Assembly (NCBI GenBank): GCA_963734025.1
Contig: CAVTFR010000002.1
Location: forward strand, 310,001 to 374,000
Direction: 5' to 3'
Length of the DNA: 64,000 nucleotides
Source of the DNA: JACVRW01 sp963734025
Lineage (GTDB): Bacteria; Actinomycetota; Thermoleophilia; Solirubrobacterales; Thermoleophilaceae
The translations under genes and the position numbers were made by a program. Positions 18,864 to 26,549 of this stretch are shown here, in pieces. Position 1 is the stretch's first letter. Every line of letters starts with the position of its first letter. The notes under the pieces are model-generated. The model did no database searches and had not been told where the DNA came from. It saw nothing but the letters and a program-made list of their open reading frames with translations.

Positions 18864-18924
18864 ACTGGTCAATCTGACCATCTCAGCATGTGCGTGGCGC
18901 TACTATCTGTGCACTTTGACCAGT
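18864..18924. promoter_or_regulatory. Candidate Lrp operator between phhA and its regulator
   Basis: TGGTCA-ATC-TGACCA (18866-18880) is a perfect palindrome. ACTGGTCAA (18864-18872) also recurs inverted as TTGACCAGT at 18916-18924, over the regulator start. A -10-like TACTAT (18901-18906) precedes the TTG start by 9 bp, suggesting a leaderless, autoregulated regulator gene. Paired sites about five helical turns apart suit an Lrp octamer. Confidence 0.6.
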
Positions 18925-19395
18925 CCGATTGACGAGCTCGACTCACGCCTGATAGCCGAGCTGCGCGAGAACCCGCGTCTGGGGCTGCTCGAGATCAGCC
19001 GCCGGCTGGGGGTCGCGCGCGGCACGGTGCAGGCCCGGCTCGCGAAGCTGGAGACGCGCGGCGTGATCACGGGGTTCGGCCCCGAGGTGGACCCGCACGA
19101 GCTCGGCCACCGGCTCGAGGCGTTCGTGCTGCTCGAGCTGACCCAGGGGCGCCTGGTCGAAGCGGTGGCGTCGCTCGAGGCGGTCCCGGAGGTGCTCGAG
19201 GCCGACGCGGTGAGCGGGCCACAGGACCTGATCTGCCGCGTGGCCGCGCGCGACACCGAGCACCTCCAGGAGATCGTCAACCGCCTGCTGGCGACCGACG
19301 CCATCCGCCATACCACGAGCTACGTCGTCCTGTCGCGGCCGATCCGGCCGCGTGTGCAGCCGCTCGTCGACGCGGTCGGCAGCTCAGGCGTGTAG
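18916..19395 (+). CDS. Lrp/AsnC-family transcriptional regulator
   Basis: A 159-residue regulator. The AsnC-type helix-turn-helix covers about residues 6-52 (LDSRLIAELRENPRLGLLEI, RRLGVARGTVQARLAKLE). The C-terminal RAM ligand-binding domain follows from about 65. The TTG start overlaps a half-site of the candidate operator and sits at the predicted transcription start. Placement opposite phhA points to control of phenylalanine/tyrosine degradation. Its 3' end overlaps the convergent XRE-cupin gene by 12 bp. Confidence 0.88.
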   Translation: MTSPIDELDSRLIAELRENPRLGLLEISRRLGVARGTVQARLAKLETRGVITGFGPEVDPHELGHRLEAFVLLELTQGRLVEAVASLEAVPEVLEADAVSGPQDLICRVAARDTEHLQEIVNRLLATDAIRHTTSYVVLSRPIRPRVQPLVDAVGSSGV

Positions 19396-19962
19396 ATGGA
19401 GCCGCTCGCCCTGCGGCCCGAAGATCATGATCAGCTCGACCGGGCCGTCGAGCGCCCCGAACCAATGCGGCGTCCAGGTGCTGAACTCGACCGCGTCGCC
19501 CGGCTCGATCGTGAGGTCCTGCTCGCCGAGCAGTAGCCGCAGGCGCCCGCTCAGAACGTAGAGCCAGTCGCTGCCCTCGTGCACGGGAAGCCTGCGGGGC
19601 GGTTCACGGCGCTTCTCCGAGATGTGGATCTTGTAGGCGCGCAGGCCGCCGGCCGCCTCGCGGCGCGTGAGCGGCCACATCGTCAGGCCCTGATGCGTGC
19701 GCGGCTTGCTGCGGATGCGCGGATCCTCGGGAGCCGGGGTGCCGAGCAGCTCGTCGGTGCTGACGCCGAGCGCCGACGCCAGGGCCGGAATGTGGTCCAG
19801 CGCCAGGCGCCGCTTGCCCGACTCGAGCCGGCTGAGCGTCGAGACGTCGATGCTCGCGCCCTCGGCAACCTGCTGAAGCGTCAACCCGCGTTCGTTGCGG
19901 AGCTCCCTGAGCCGGCGGCGGACACGGACGTCGATCGAGTCCTCCTGAGCTTTTGCCTGCAT
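19384..19962 (-). CDS. XRE-family regulator with C-terminal cupin domain
   Basis: A 192-residue regulator. The helix-turn-helix (LRELRNERGLTLQQVAEGAS, DVSTLSRLESGKRRL) spans about 17-55, and a single cupin barrel spans about 110-185 (VHEGSDWLYVLSGRL, IEPGDAVEF, PHWFGA). This domain pair is typical of SutR/PuuR-like regulators that sense a small ligand. The ATG at 19962 matches the family N-terminus; longer readings run into the divergent gene. It is divergent from the thioredoxin-reductase-like pseudogene, a common gene pairing in actinobacteria. Confidence 0.88.
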   Translation of the reverse strand: MQAKAQEDSIDVRVRRRLRELRNERGLTLQQVAEGASIDVSTLSRLESGKRRLALDHIPALASALGVSTDELLGTPAPEDPRIRSKPRTHQGLTMWPLTRREAAGGLRAYKIHISEKRREPPRRLPVHEGSDWLYVLSGRLRLLLGEQDLTIEPGDAVEFSTWTPHWFGALDGPVELIMIFGPQGERLHLHA

Positions 19963-20012
19963 GGCAAGGAAGGTTGGCAAACCCGATGATCGCCGCGCCA
20001 CTCTTGCCGGAC

Positions 20013-20953
20013 ATGGACACAACTGGGATTGCATAGTCGTCGGAGCCGGCGCCGCCGGATTGAGCGCCGCGCTCGTGCTCGGCCGCGCGCGCCGGCGCAC
20101 GCTCGTCATCGACGCCTCCGAACAGAGCAACCGCGTCGCCCATGGGATCGGCGGCCTGCTGGGGCAGGACGGCCGTCCACCCGAGGCCTTCTACGCCGCC
20201 GGGCGCGAGGAGCTCGCCGCCTACTCCGACCGTGGAGCTCCGCTCGGGCGAGGTCCGGACCGCAGAGCGTGTCGAGGCGGCTTCGTCCTCGAGCTGGCCG
20301 AGCGGCGGGCAGCGAGACGGGCGCACCGGCGCGTGCTGCTTGCGCACCGGGATGGACTACCGGCGGCCGGTGCTGCCGGGGATCGAGGAACGCTGGGGCG
20401 GCTCGGTGTTCCACTGCCCGTTCTGCCATGGCTGGGAGGTCCGCGAGCGCCCGCTCGGAGTGCTCGACCGCGGAGACTGCGGCGTGCAGCGCGCCCTGCT
20501 CCTGCGCACGTGGAGCGACGACGTCACGCTGTTCGGCGACGGTCCTGCCGGGCTCGACCCGGACGACGCGGAGCGGCTCGATGCGGCGGGCGTCGACGTC
20601 GACGAGCGCCCGGTCGCCGGCCTGCGCGGGCCCGGCGACACGCTTAGCGGCGTGGTCTTCGCCGACGGCGGCGAGCGCTGACTGCGGCGGGCTGCTCGTG
20701 CCGGTGATGCTGCACCAGCGCATCAGCACTCGCCGAGCAGCTGGGCGCGGCACTCGCGAGCACCGGCCCCTTGGTCGCGGACGCCGTCGAGGTCGACGAG
20801 AGGTTCCACTCGAGCGTGGCGGGGCTCTCCGCCGCCGGCGACGTGAGTGGGCAGATGCAATCGGTGGCGAACGCCGTGGCCGCCGGCTCGAACGCCGCAG
20901 CGATGATCGTGCACGACCTGATGGCCGAGGCGCACGCGCCGGCGCCCGCGTGA
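20013..20953 (+). pseudogene. Thioredoxin-reductase-like FAD/NAD(P) oxidoreductase, multiple frameshifts
   Basis: The parts of a roughly 310-residue TrxR-like flavoprotein are present in order but in changing frames. An FAD motif (CIVVGAGAAGLSAALVLG) is followed by PTVELRSGEV in another frame, then GFVLELAE, then GMDYRRPVLPGIEERWGG and the redox motif CPFCHGWE, then GLLVPVMLHQR, and finally GLSAAGDVSGQMQSVANAVA. Frame changes fall near 20226, 20275, 20350, 20683 and 20728, and the likely MDTT start at 20013 needs one more correction. In this family the CxxC and FAD/NAD motifs give disulfide or flavin redox activity. Either the gene is dead or the local sequence has many indel errors. Confidence 0.75.
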
Positions 20954-20957
20954 GCGC

Positions 20958-22271
20958 CTACGCGCCGAGCGCCGCGCGGGCCGCGCCGCGCCCGGTGCGG
21001 ACGGCGCCCTCCATGTAGCCGCAGACCCACTGGTCCGAGCCGCATACGTAGAAGGGCGGCTCGTGGCTGCCGTGGAGCGGCCCGACCGCCAGCACGTCGC
21101 CCGGTCGCCAGGAGGTGATGTAGCCCTCCGTCCACGGGTCGACCCCCCAGCGCCGGAACCAGATGGCAAGGAGGTCACGCGAGCGCTCGCCGAACGCCTG
21201 CGCCATCTCGTCGACCATCTCGGACTCGATCCGGGCAGGCGAGGTGGCGAGGAACGCGGCGAGCCGCTCGGGCGGCACGAGCGCCGACATGATCCCCTCG
21301 CGCTGCACCCAGGTTCCGCCGAGCACGCCGGTCTCCCAGTACGCGTCGCCGTTCTGGCCCTGCTCCTCCCAGAAGGAGGTCTCGTAGGCGAACACGACCT
21401 TGGCGGCGAGCGCGTGCCGCTGGCGGTCGAGGGACGCGCGGCGCTCGTCCGACACGCCCTCGATGGCGACCCGGCGCAGCGGCCCGACCGGGATCGCGCA
21501 CACCACGGCTTCCGACTCGAAGCGCTCGCCGGTCCAGGTGGTGACGGCACACCCCGAGCTCGCGACCTTCACGTGCGTGACCGGCGTGGCGTAGCGCATC
21601 CGGTGGCCGAGCTCCTCCGCCATCCGCAGCGCGACCGTCGCCGAGCCCTCGGCGACGCGCTCGCACTCCCACACGTCGTACGAGTAGAAGCCGGGCGCGC
21701 CGGCAGCCGCCTCCTTGCGCAGGTCCGACAGGAGCGAGGTGCGCTCGACGGACTCGGCGGAGAGGGCGAGCATCGAGAGGTCGCGGGCCCGCACAACGTT
21801 GAGCGGCGCGCCGCGCTCGCGCAGCCAGTCGCCCACCGAGAGCCGGTCGAGCCGCTCGGCGTCGGGATGCGACCAGGGGTCATCGGGGTCGACGCTCGCG
21901 GCGAGCTCCCCGAACTCGCGGTCGAGGCGCGCGTACTCCTCGCGCTCCGCCTCGGTCATCCACGGATGCTCGTCGCCCACCGACGTGCCGTCCGCGAGCA
22001 CCCAGGTGGCCTCGCCGGGCAGATCCGGGAAGGCGGGCACGAGCGTCAGCCCGAGCTCCTCGACGAGCCCGTAGTAGGCCGTCTGGTGCGTGCCGACCAC
22101 CTCGCCGCCGAGCTGCACGAGCCGGCCGTCGGCGAGCGTCGTCTGCTCGACGCGTCCGCCGGGCCTGCCGCGAGCCTCGAGCACGACCACGTCGGCGCCG
22201 CCGGCGGCGAGATCGCGCGCGGCGCTGAGACCTGCGAGCCCGGCGCCGAGGACCACGACGTCGTGTCTCAT
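20958..22271 (-). CDS. Flavin monoamine oxidase family protein
   Basis: A 437-residue flavoprotein amine oxidase. The FAD motif VVLGAGLAGLSAARDL is at about 6-21, with the GG doublet RGRPGGRVEQ at about 35-44. The C-terminal FAD block FYVCGSDQWVCGYMEGAV closes the fold. It lacks the SGGCYT Cys used for covalent FAD in mammalian MAO, so FAD is probably noncovalent. It follows the HTH_42 gene by 9 bp on the same strand. The amine substrate is unknown. Confidence 0.85.
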   Translation of the reverse strand: MRHDVVVLGAGLAGLSAARDLAAGGADVVVLEARGRPGGRVEQTTLADGRLVQLGGEVVGTHQTAYYGLVEELGLTLVPAFPDLPGEATWVLADGTSVGDEHPWMTEAEREEYARLDREFGELAASVDPDDPWSHPDAERLDRLSVGDWLRERGAPLNVVRARDLSMLALSAESVERTSLLSDLRKEAAAGAPGFYSYDVWECERVAEGSATVALRMAEELGHRMRYATPVTHVKVASSGCAVTTWTGERFESEAVVCAIPVGPLRRVAIEGVSDERRASLDRQRHALAAKVVFAYETSFWEEQGQNGDAYWETGVLGGTWVQREGIMSALVPPERLAAFLATSPARIESEMVDEMAQAFGERSRDLLAIWFRRWGVDPWTEGYITSWRPGDVLAVGPLHGSHEPPFYVCGSDQWVCGYMEGAVRTGRGAARAALGA

Positions 22272-22280
22272 CGGCGCAGC

Positions 22281-23328
22281 CTATCCGTGGAACTCCGCCA
22301 GCCGCTCCGCCTCGTCCGTCCAGCTCGCGGCGCGTCGCCCGGTCGAGCTTGCCGAACGGCTCCGTCCTGATGCGGCCGCCGTCGAGCTTCCAGGTCCCGG
22401 CGACCGATCCGTCAACCAGAAAGGTCCCGATCGACTGCGGCATCCTCGTGTTGAAGATCCGCGGCCGGTGCTCCTCGGGCAGGATGCAGCTGCGGCGCGC
22501 GTGGGCGAGCAGGGCCGCGTCCCAGGTCGGCAGGAAGCGCACCGGCGCCGGCGTGTCCGGGTCGGGAAGCGGCGCCCGCGGCAGGTCGACGAGCTCGGCG
22601 CCGTCCTCCGCGCGGAACCGGCGCGTGGCGATCCGCTCGAGCGGTTGCTCGACGAGCGCCACGGGCAGGCCCGCCCAGTCGGCTACCTCGACTCGCGTCG
22701 ACGGGCCGAAGGCGCCGAGGTAGCGACGGAGGAGCAGCTCGATCCCGGCCTCCTCCGTCAGGCCGGCGGGCGGCGGCCCGAGCCAGTCCTCGGCCGCCGC
22801 GTAGAGGTCGGCGCGGCGGCGCTCCCATGTGCCTGCCGGAGGAACCCGGACGAGGTCGAGCTCCATGCCGACGCCGCGGGCCATGTCCTTGCCGAGCAGC
22901 TCCTCGATCTCCTTGCGGTGCAGCGAGCCGCCATCGAGCGCGCGCCGCAGCTTGCGTACAGCCGTGCGGAGCTTCGCCGGCGACGCCCCGTAGGTGGCGA
23001 CCCGGCGCGCCCACTCGGCGCGAGCGCGCTTCACGCCGATCTCGAACGGCCAGTAGTCGCCCCGCGAGACGAGGTGGATCGTGGCCCGCATCAGCGTCGC
23101 CTGCACGACGCTGCGCCGCTCGAGGGCGCGGGTCAGCTCGTCCCGCTCGAAGCCCTCGCTTCGCGACCAGAGGCCGATGTACATCGACGGCGCGTACTGC
23201 GCCTGCAACCCGCCCATCCGCTCGAGCGTGCGGGCGATCGGCGTGCGGGAGCGCTCGAGCAGCAGTTGCCGGGCGAGCAGCGCCCGGTTCAGCTCCCGCG
23301 AGGTGAGGACGCGCTCGGGGGCCGGCAC
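22281..23328 (-). pseudogene. HTH_42 (AlkZ-like) winged-helix protein, frameshift near C-terminus
   Basis: This encodes a winged-helix DNA-binding domain protein of the HTH_42/AlkZ-like family (about 350 residues). Typical blocks are GGLQAQYAPSMYIGLWSR, RATIHLVSRGDYWPF, AFGPSTRVEVADW and FLVDGSVAGTWKLDGGRI. The family's QAQ motif is present. Near 22311-22325 one extra base shifts the frame. In the other frame the protein ends naturally with DEAERLAEFHG and a stop at 22281, just before the amine oxidase gene, whereas the present frame reads on for over 130 residues of junk across it. Members are DNA-repair glycosylases in some lineages. Function may survive if only the tail is altered. Confidence 0.7.
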
Positions 23329-23337
23329 GCGGCCAAG

Positions 23338-24249
23338 CTACACCGCCAGCAGCGCGCCCTCGAGAACGAGCAGCTCGCGCTTGCGCTCGAGCCCGCCGCC
23401 ATAGCCGGTCAGCTTGCCGCCCGCCCCGATCACGCGGTGGCAGGGCACCACGATCGCAATCGGGTTGCGCCCGTTCGCGGCGCCCACCGCCCGCGCGCGC
23501 CCGGGCCGGCCGATCCGGTCCGCGATCTCCCCGTACGTCACGGTCGTCCCGTAGGGGATCTCCTCGAGCGCCGCCCAGACATCGCGCTCGAAGGCGCTCC
23601 CCTCGAGCCGCATCGGGAAGTCGAACTCCGAGCGCTCGCCCGCGAAGTACTCGTCCAGCTGCCTCCGCTCGCGCGCGAAGCGCTCGTCGTCGCGTGCCCA
23701 ACCGGGCGGGATGCGGGTGCTCTCGCGGATGAAGCCGAGTCCCGTCAGGGCGTGGGCGTCGCCGCTCAGCAGCAGCGGCCCGACGGGCGAGTCATATTCG
23801 CTGAAGCAGGTCATGAAGAGGAAACGCCCTCGCTCTCCTTCGCTGTGAGATCGAGTCGCCACCAGTGTCTCGAAGAGATGGTCGAGGGTGGCCGCGGGGT
23901 CGGACGTGAGCCCCGTGTGCACCTCCGAGGGCTGGATCATCGTGGACGACGGGGCTACGAGCCAGCCGAAGCGCTCGGAGGGCGGCAGCGCGGCCAGCGC
24001 CCCCGCGCCGGGGTCGCCCCCCGCCACGCGGCCGAGCGCCCCGAGGTGCGCCTCGAGCGGCGCGAGGTCGAGCCCGGGCGCGAGCGCTTCGAGCCGCTTC
24101 TCGTCGACCTCCGCGCGCACGGCGAGGTAGTCGTATTCGCGGCAGAACAGGACGACGCCGGCGTTCAGGCGCTCGCCGCGCTCGACCCGCGGGACGATCC
24201 GCAGCAGCGCGTACGAGAACGGCCGCTGGCCGAGCTCAGCGGCGGGCAC
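23338..24249 (-). CDS. DUF3037 domain fused to methylated-DNA-[protein]-cysteine S-methyltransferase
   Basis: A 303-residue protein with two parts. Residues 1 to about 130 match a DUF3037-type domain (FSYALLRIVPRVERGERLNAG, VLFCREYDYL). From M146 a complete O6-alkylguanine-DNA alkyltransferase follows: PYGTTVTYGEIADRIG, the arginine-finger AVGAANGRNP and the active-site VVPCHRVIG with C270. The linker (about 131-145) is short and hydrophilic, and a GGAGAG sequence before M146 could serve as a separate RBS. It may therefore be a true fusion, or two genes joined by loss of a stop. The GTG start overlaps the HipA-like gene by 14 bp, the usual arrangement for DUF3037. Confidence 0.8.
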   Translation of the reverse strand: MPAAELGQRPFSYALLRIVPRVERGERLNAGVVLFCREYDYLAVRAEVDEKRLEALAPGLDLAPLEAHLGALGRVAGGDPGAGALAALPPSERFGWLVAPSSTMIQPSEVHTGLTSDPAATLDHLFETLVATRSHSEGERGRFLFMTCFSEYDSPVGPLLLSGDAHALTGLGFIRESTRIPPGWARDDERFARERRQLDEYFAGERSEFDFPMRLEGSAFERDVWAALEEIPYGTTVTYGEIADRIGRPGRARAVGAANGRNPIAIVVPCHRVIGAGGKLTGYGGGLERKRELLVLEGALLAV

Positions 24250-24994
24250 GTTCGGCCCCGTCCACGAAGCCGCGCGGCGCCGTCAGGCGCCGCTCGAGGA
24301 ATGCACGCAGCTCGCCGCGGCGGAGGTCGGGGTCCGGCCCGAGCCATTCCTCCGGGATGAGACCGGCCGCGCCCTCGACCGCGGCCAGCGCCGGCCCGGC
24401 GAGACGCTCGTCCGCCTCGGCAAGCGGCCCTGCCACCGGCAGCAGCGCGTGGTCGGCCAGCATCGGAATCGGTTCGTCCGCCGTGTCGGCGAGCGGCCGG
24501 TCGCCGTGCTGGCGGAAGAAGGCCGCGCCGTGGTCGATCAGCCAGGTGCGCCCGTGCCAGACGAGCAGGTTCGGGTTGCGGTGCGTCCGGTCGATGTTCG
24601 TCACGAGCGCGTCGAACCACACCACATCCGCCGCGAACGCGGGGTCGACCGAGGGCTCGGCCGGAAGCGCAAACGTGAGCGCTCCCGGCAGGAAATCCAT
24701 GCCGGCGTTCGCTCCCGGGCTGGCGGCAATCAGCTCCTGGATCTCCGGGTCGGGCTCCGCATGGCCGACCTCCGGCGCCACCTCGACCACGACCAGCTCG
24801 GGCACCGGCAGTCCGAGCGCCCGCGCCAGTTCGCCGGCAAGCACCTCGGACACGAGCGCCGCCTCGCCCTGCCCGGCGCCGCGGAACTTCGTCACGTAGA
24901 GGCCGTCGTCGTCCGCCTCCATCAGGCCCGGCAGCGAGCCGCCCTCGCGGAGCGCCTCGACGTAACGGGTGGCGACGACCCTGCGCAGGGCCAC
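24236..24994 (-). CDS. HipA-like kinase family protein (HipA_2 type)
   Basis: A 252-residue kinase-like protein. The N-lobe carries YVTKFRGAGQGEAALVSEVL (about 32-51). The C-lobe has DALVTNIDRTHRNPNLLVW (catalytic-loop-like, Asp and Asn present) and WLIDHGAAFF (DFG-like). This pattern defines the small HipA_2 group, which is regularly encoded beside DUF3037. The GTG start shares bases with the upstream TAG stop (TAGTG). Its own stop overlaps the DUF3037 start. No HipB-like antitoxin is nearby, so a classical toxin-antitoxin pair is not supported. The target of phosphorylation is unknown. Confidence 0.82.
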   Translation of the reverse strand: MALRRVVATRYVEALREGGSLPGLMEADDDGLYVTKFRGAGQGEAALVSEVLAGELARALGLPVPELVVVEVAPEVGHAEPDPEIQELIAASPGANAGMDFLPGALTFALPAEPSVDPAFAADVVWFDALVTNIDRTHRNPNLLVWHGRTWLIDHGAAFFRQHGDRPLADTADEPIPMLADHALLPVAGPLAEADERLAGPALAAVEGAAGLIPEEWLGPDPDLRRGELRAFLERRLTAPRGFVDGAERARR

Positions 24995-25776
24995 TAGCCC
25001 GCCCGCGCGTCGATCGCTTCCTCGACCTCGCGCCGCGTCGGCTGCGAGCCGAAGCCGGTGAGGCACCACGTCGCGCCCGCCTCGATCCAGGGTCCCGGAT
25101 CAGTGCCCGCCGGATTCGTGACGACGACCTCGTATTCGCCGGCGCTCGGCGCGCGCAGCTCGTTCACTGTCTCGAGCACCTCCGGCAGTGCCTCCGGGCC
25201 GGGCATGTCGATCGGGAAGACGCCGTCCCAGCGCGCCGCCCGCCGCAGCGGCCGCCGGTTCGGCCACCCCGACGCCACCCAGACCGGGATGCGCGGCTGC
25301 TGCACCGGCCGCGGCTCGAACTCACCGCCCCAGTAGCCCGTCAGCCGCTCGAGCCCGTCGTCGAGCAGCCGGGCGCGCTCGCGCGGCTCGCGCTCCTCGC
25401 CGAAGCGCTCGGGGTCGAACTCGCCGGTCCGGTTGCTGCCGATCCCGACCCCCAGCACGAGCCGGCCGCCCGAGAGCCGGTCGAGCGTCGTGGTCTCGCG
25501 CGCGAGCTGGTGGATCCGGCGTCGCGGCAGCGGGGTCACGAGCGGCCCGATCGTGACGCGCTCCGTGGCCATCGCGATCGCCGCAAGCGTCACCCACGGG
25601 TCGGCCAGCGCGCGCACCGGCGGCGCGTACGCCACGTGGTCCCAGACGAAGAAGCCGTCCCAGCCCCGCTCCTCCGCCCGGGCGGCGAGCTCGCTCACGA
25701 CACGCGGCTCCGACAGCTCCTCGAAGGGAGCCACGAAGAGAGCGTGGCGAGCGTTCAGCTCGCCGCCCTCGACCAC
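24994..25776 (-). CDS. LLM-class flavin-dependent oxidoreductase
   Basis: A 260-residue luciferase-like (bacterial luciferase/F420-type TIM barrel) oxidoreductase. Diagnostic segments are GWDGFFVWDHV, VTIGPLVTPLPRRRIHQLAR and LSGGRLVLGVGIG. It is a close paralogue of the enzyme at 45889-46749. The GTG start overlaps the DUF427 gene by 22 bp. FMN or F420 could be the cofactor; the substrate is unknown. Confidence 0.85.
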   Translation of the reverse strand: MVEGGELNARHALFVAPFEELSEPRVVSELAARAEERGWDGFFVWDHVAYAPPVRALADPWVTLAAIAMATERVTIGPLVTPLPRRRIHQLARETTTLDRLSGGRLVLGVGIGSNRTGEFDPERFGEEREPRERARLLDDGLERLTGYWGGEFEPRPVQQPRIPVWVASGWPNRRPLRRAARWDGVFPIDMPGPEALPEVLETVNELRAPSAGEYEVVVTNPAGTDPGPWIEAGATWCLTGFGSQPTRREVEEAIDARAG

Positions 25777-26522
25777 TGGGTCCGCGGGCGTTCGCGCGGC
25801 TTGCCGTCGACCACCACGTCGATCTGCTCGTCGTAGAAAGCCACAAGGCCCTTGAGCTGGGCTGCGTCCGCGAGCGGGTCCTCGTAGCTCCAGGCGAGAT
25901 CGTCGCCCCGGAGCGTGTCGAAAGACCAGTGGCTCGCCTCGCCCTTGTAGGCGCAGACCGTGCGCTTGGCGCTCGGGGCGGGCTCGAGGACGAGGTCGCG
26001 GCGCGCAAGATAGAAGCGCACCGGCAGGTGGGTCTCGAACAGCAGCGTCGGCTCGCGGCTCTCGGCCAGCAGGATCCCGTCCAGCTCGACGCGGATGTGG
26101 CGCGAGCTCCTGAGGATGTCGATCCGGTGGAACGGGTCACGCGGGTGGCCGACGATCGGCTCGTCCTCCTCGTGCCAGCTCTCGAAGGAGGCGAAGTCGA
26201 GGATCAGGTAGCCGTTCAGGTCGGCGTCCGCGGGGCGAAACGCCGCGTCCGTGAGCCGCTGCCCGGCGGCGACGACGTCGAGGAGCTCGCCCGCCGTCGA
26301 GTGGTTGCTCTCGCCGTTCGCGGCGGGCCTTAGCTCGGCGTCCAGCTCCTCCTCGGGCACCGCGTAGACGGGAACCATGCGCCGGGGCTCCCACACGAGC
26401 ATGGCCCTCGTCGTGTCGACGACCTCACGGCCGCCCGCGGCGACCCGCACGCGCTTCTCGGTGGGCTCGTGGCGCAGCTGGTCCATCGCCCCCATGAGCC
26501 TGTCGCGCAAGCGTGTGCTCAT
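25755..26522 (-). CDS. DUF427 domain protein (two tandem domains)
   Basis: A 255-residue cytosolic protein with two copies of the small beta-rich DUF427 fold. The first spans about 20-115 (VRVAAGGREVVDTTRAMLVW); the second spans about 140-240 (RHIRVELDGILLAESREPTLLFE and the typical AYKGEASHWSF). Double DUF427 proteins are common in actinobacteria and have no established biochemical role. It is the first gene of a tight run of overlapping minus-strand genes reaching the amine oxidase. Confidence 0.88.
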   Translation of the reverse strand: MSTRLRDRLMGAMDQLRHEPTEKRVRVAAGGREVVDTTRAMLVWEPRRMVPVYAVPEEELDAELRPAANGESNHSTAGELLDVVAAGQRLTDAAFRPADADLNGYLILDFASFESWHEEDEPIVGHPRDPFHRIDILRSSRHIRVELDGILLAESREPTLLFETHLPVRFYLARRDLVLEPAPSAKRTVCAYKGEASHWSFDTLRGDDLAWSYEDPLADAAQLKGLVAFYDEQIDVVVDGKPRERPRTQWSRAAS

Positions 26523-26549
26523 GGGGGCGAGTGTGTCAAACGGCTCGGG

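Noticed and set aside
24236..24994. HipA-like kinase as a toxin of a toxin-antitoxin pair
   Set aside because: No HipB-like helix-turn-helix gene is adjacent; the neighbour is DUF3037, the usual partner of HipA_2 proteins.
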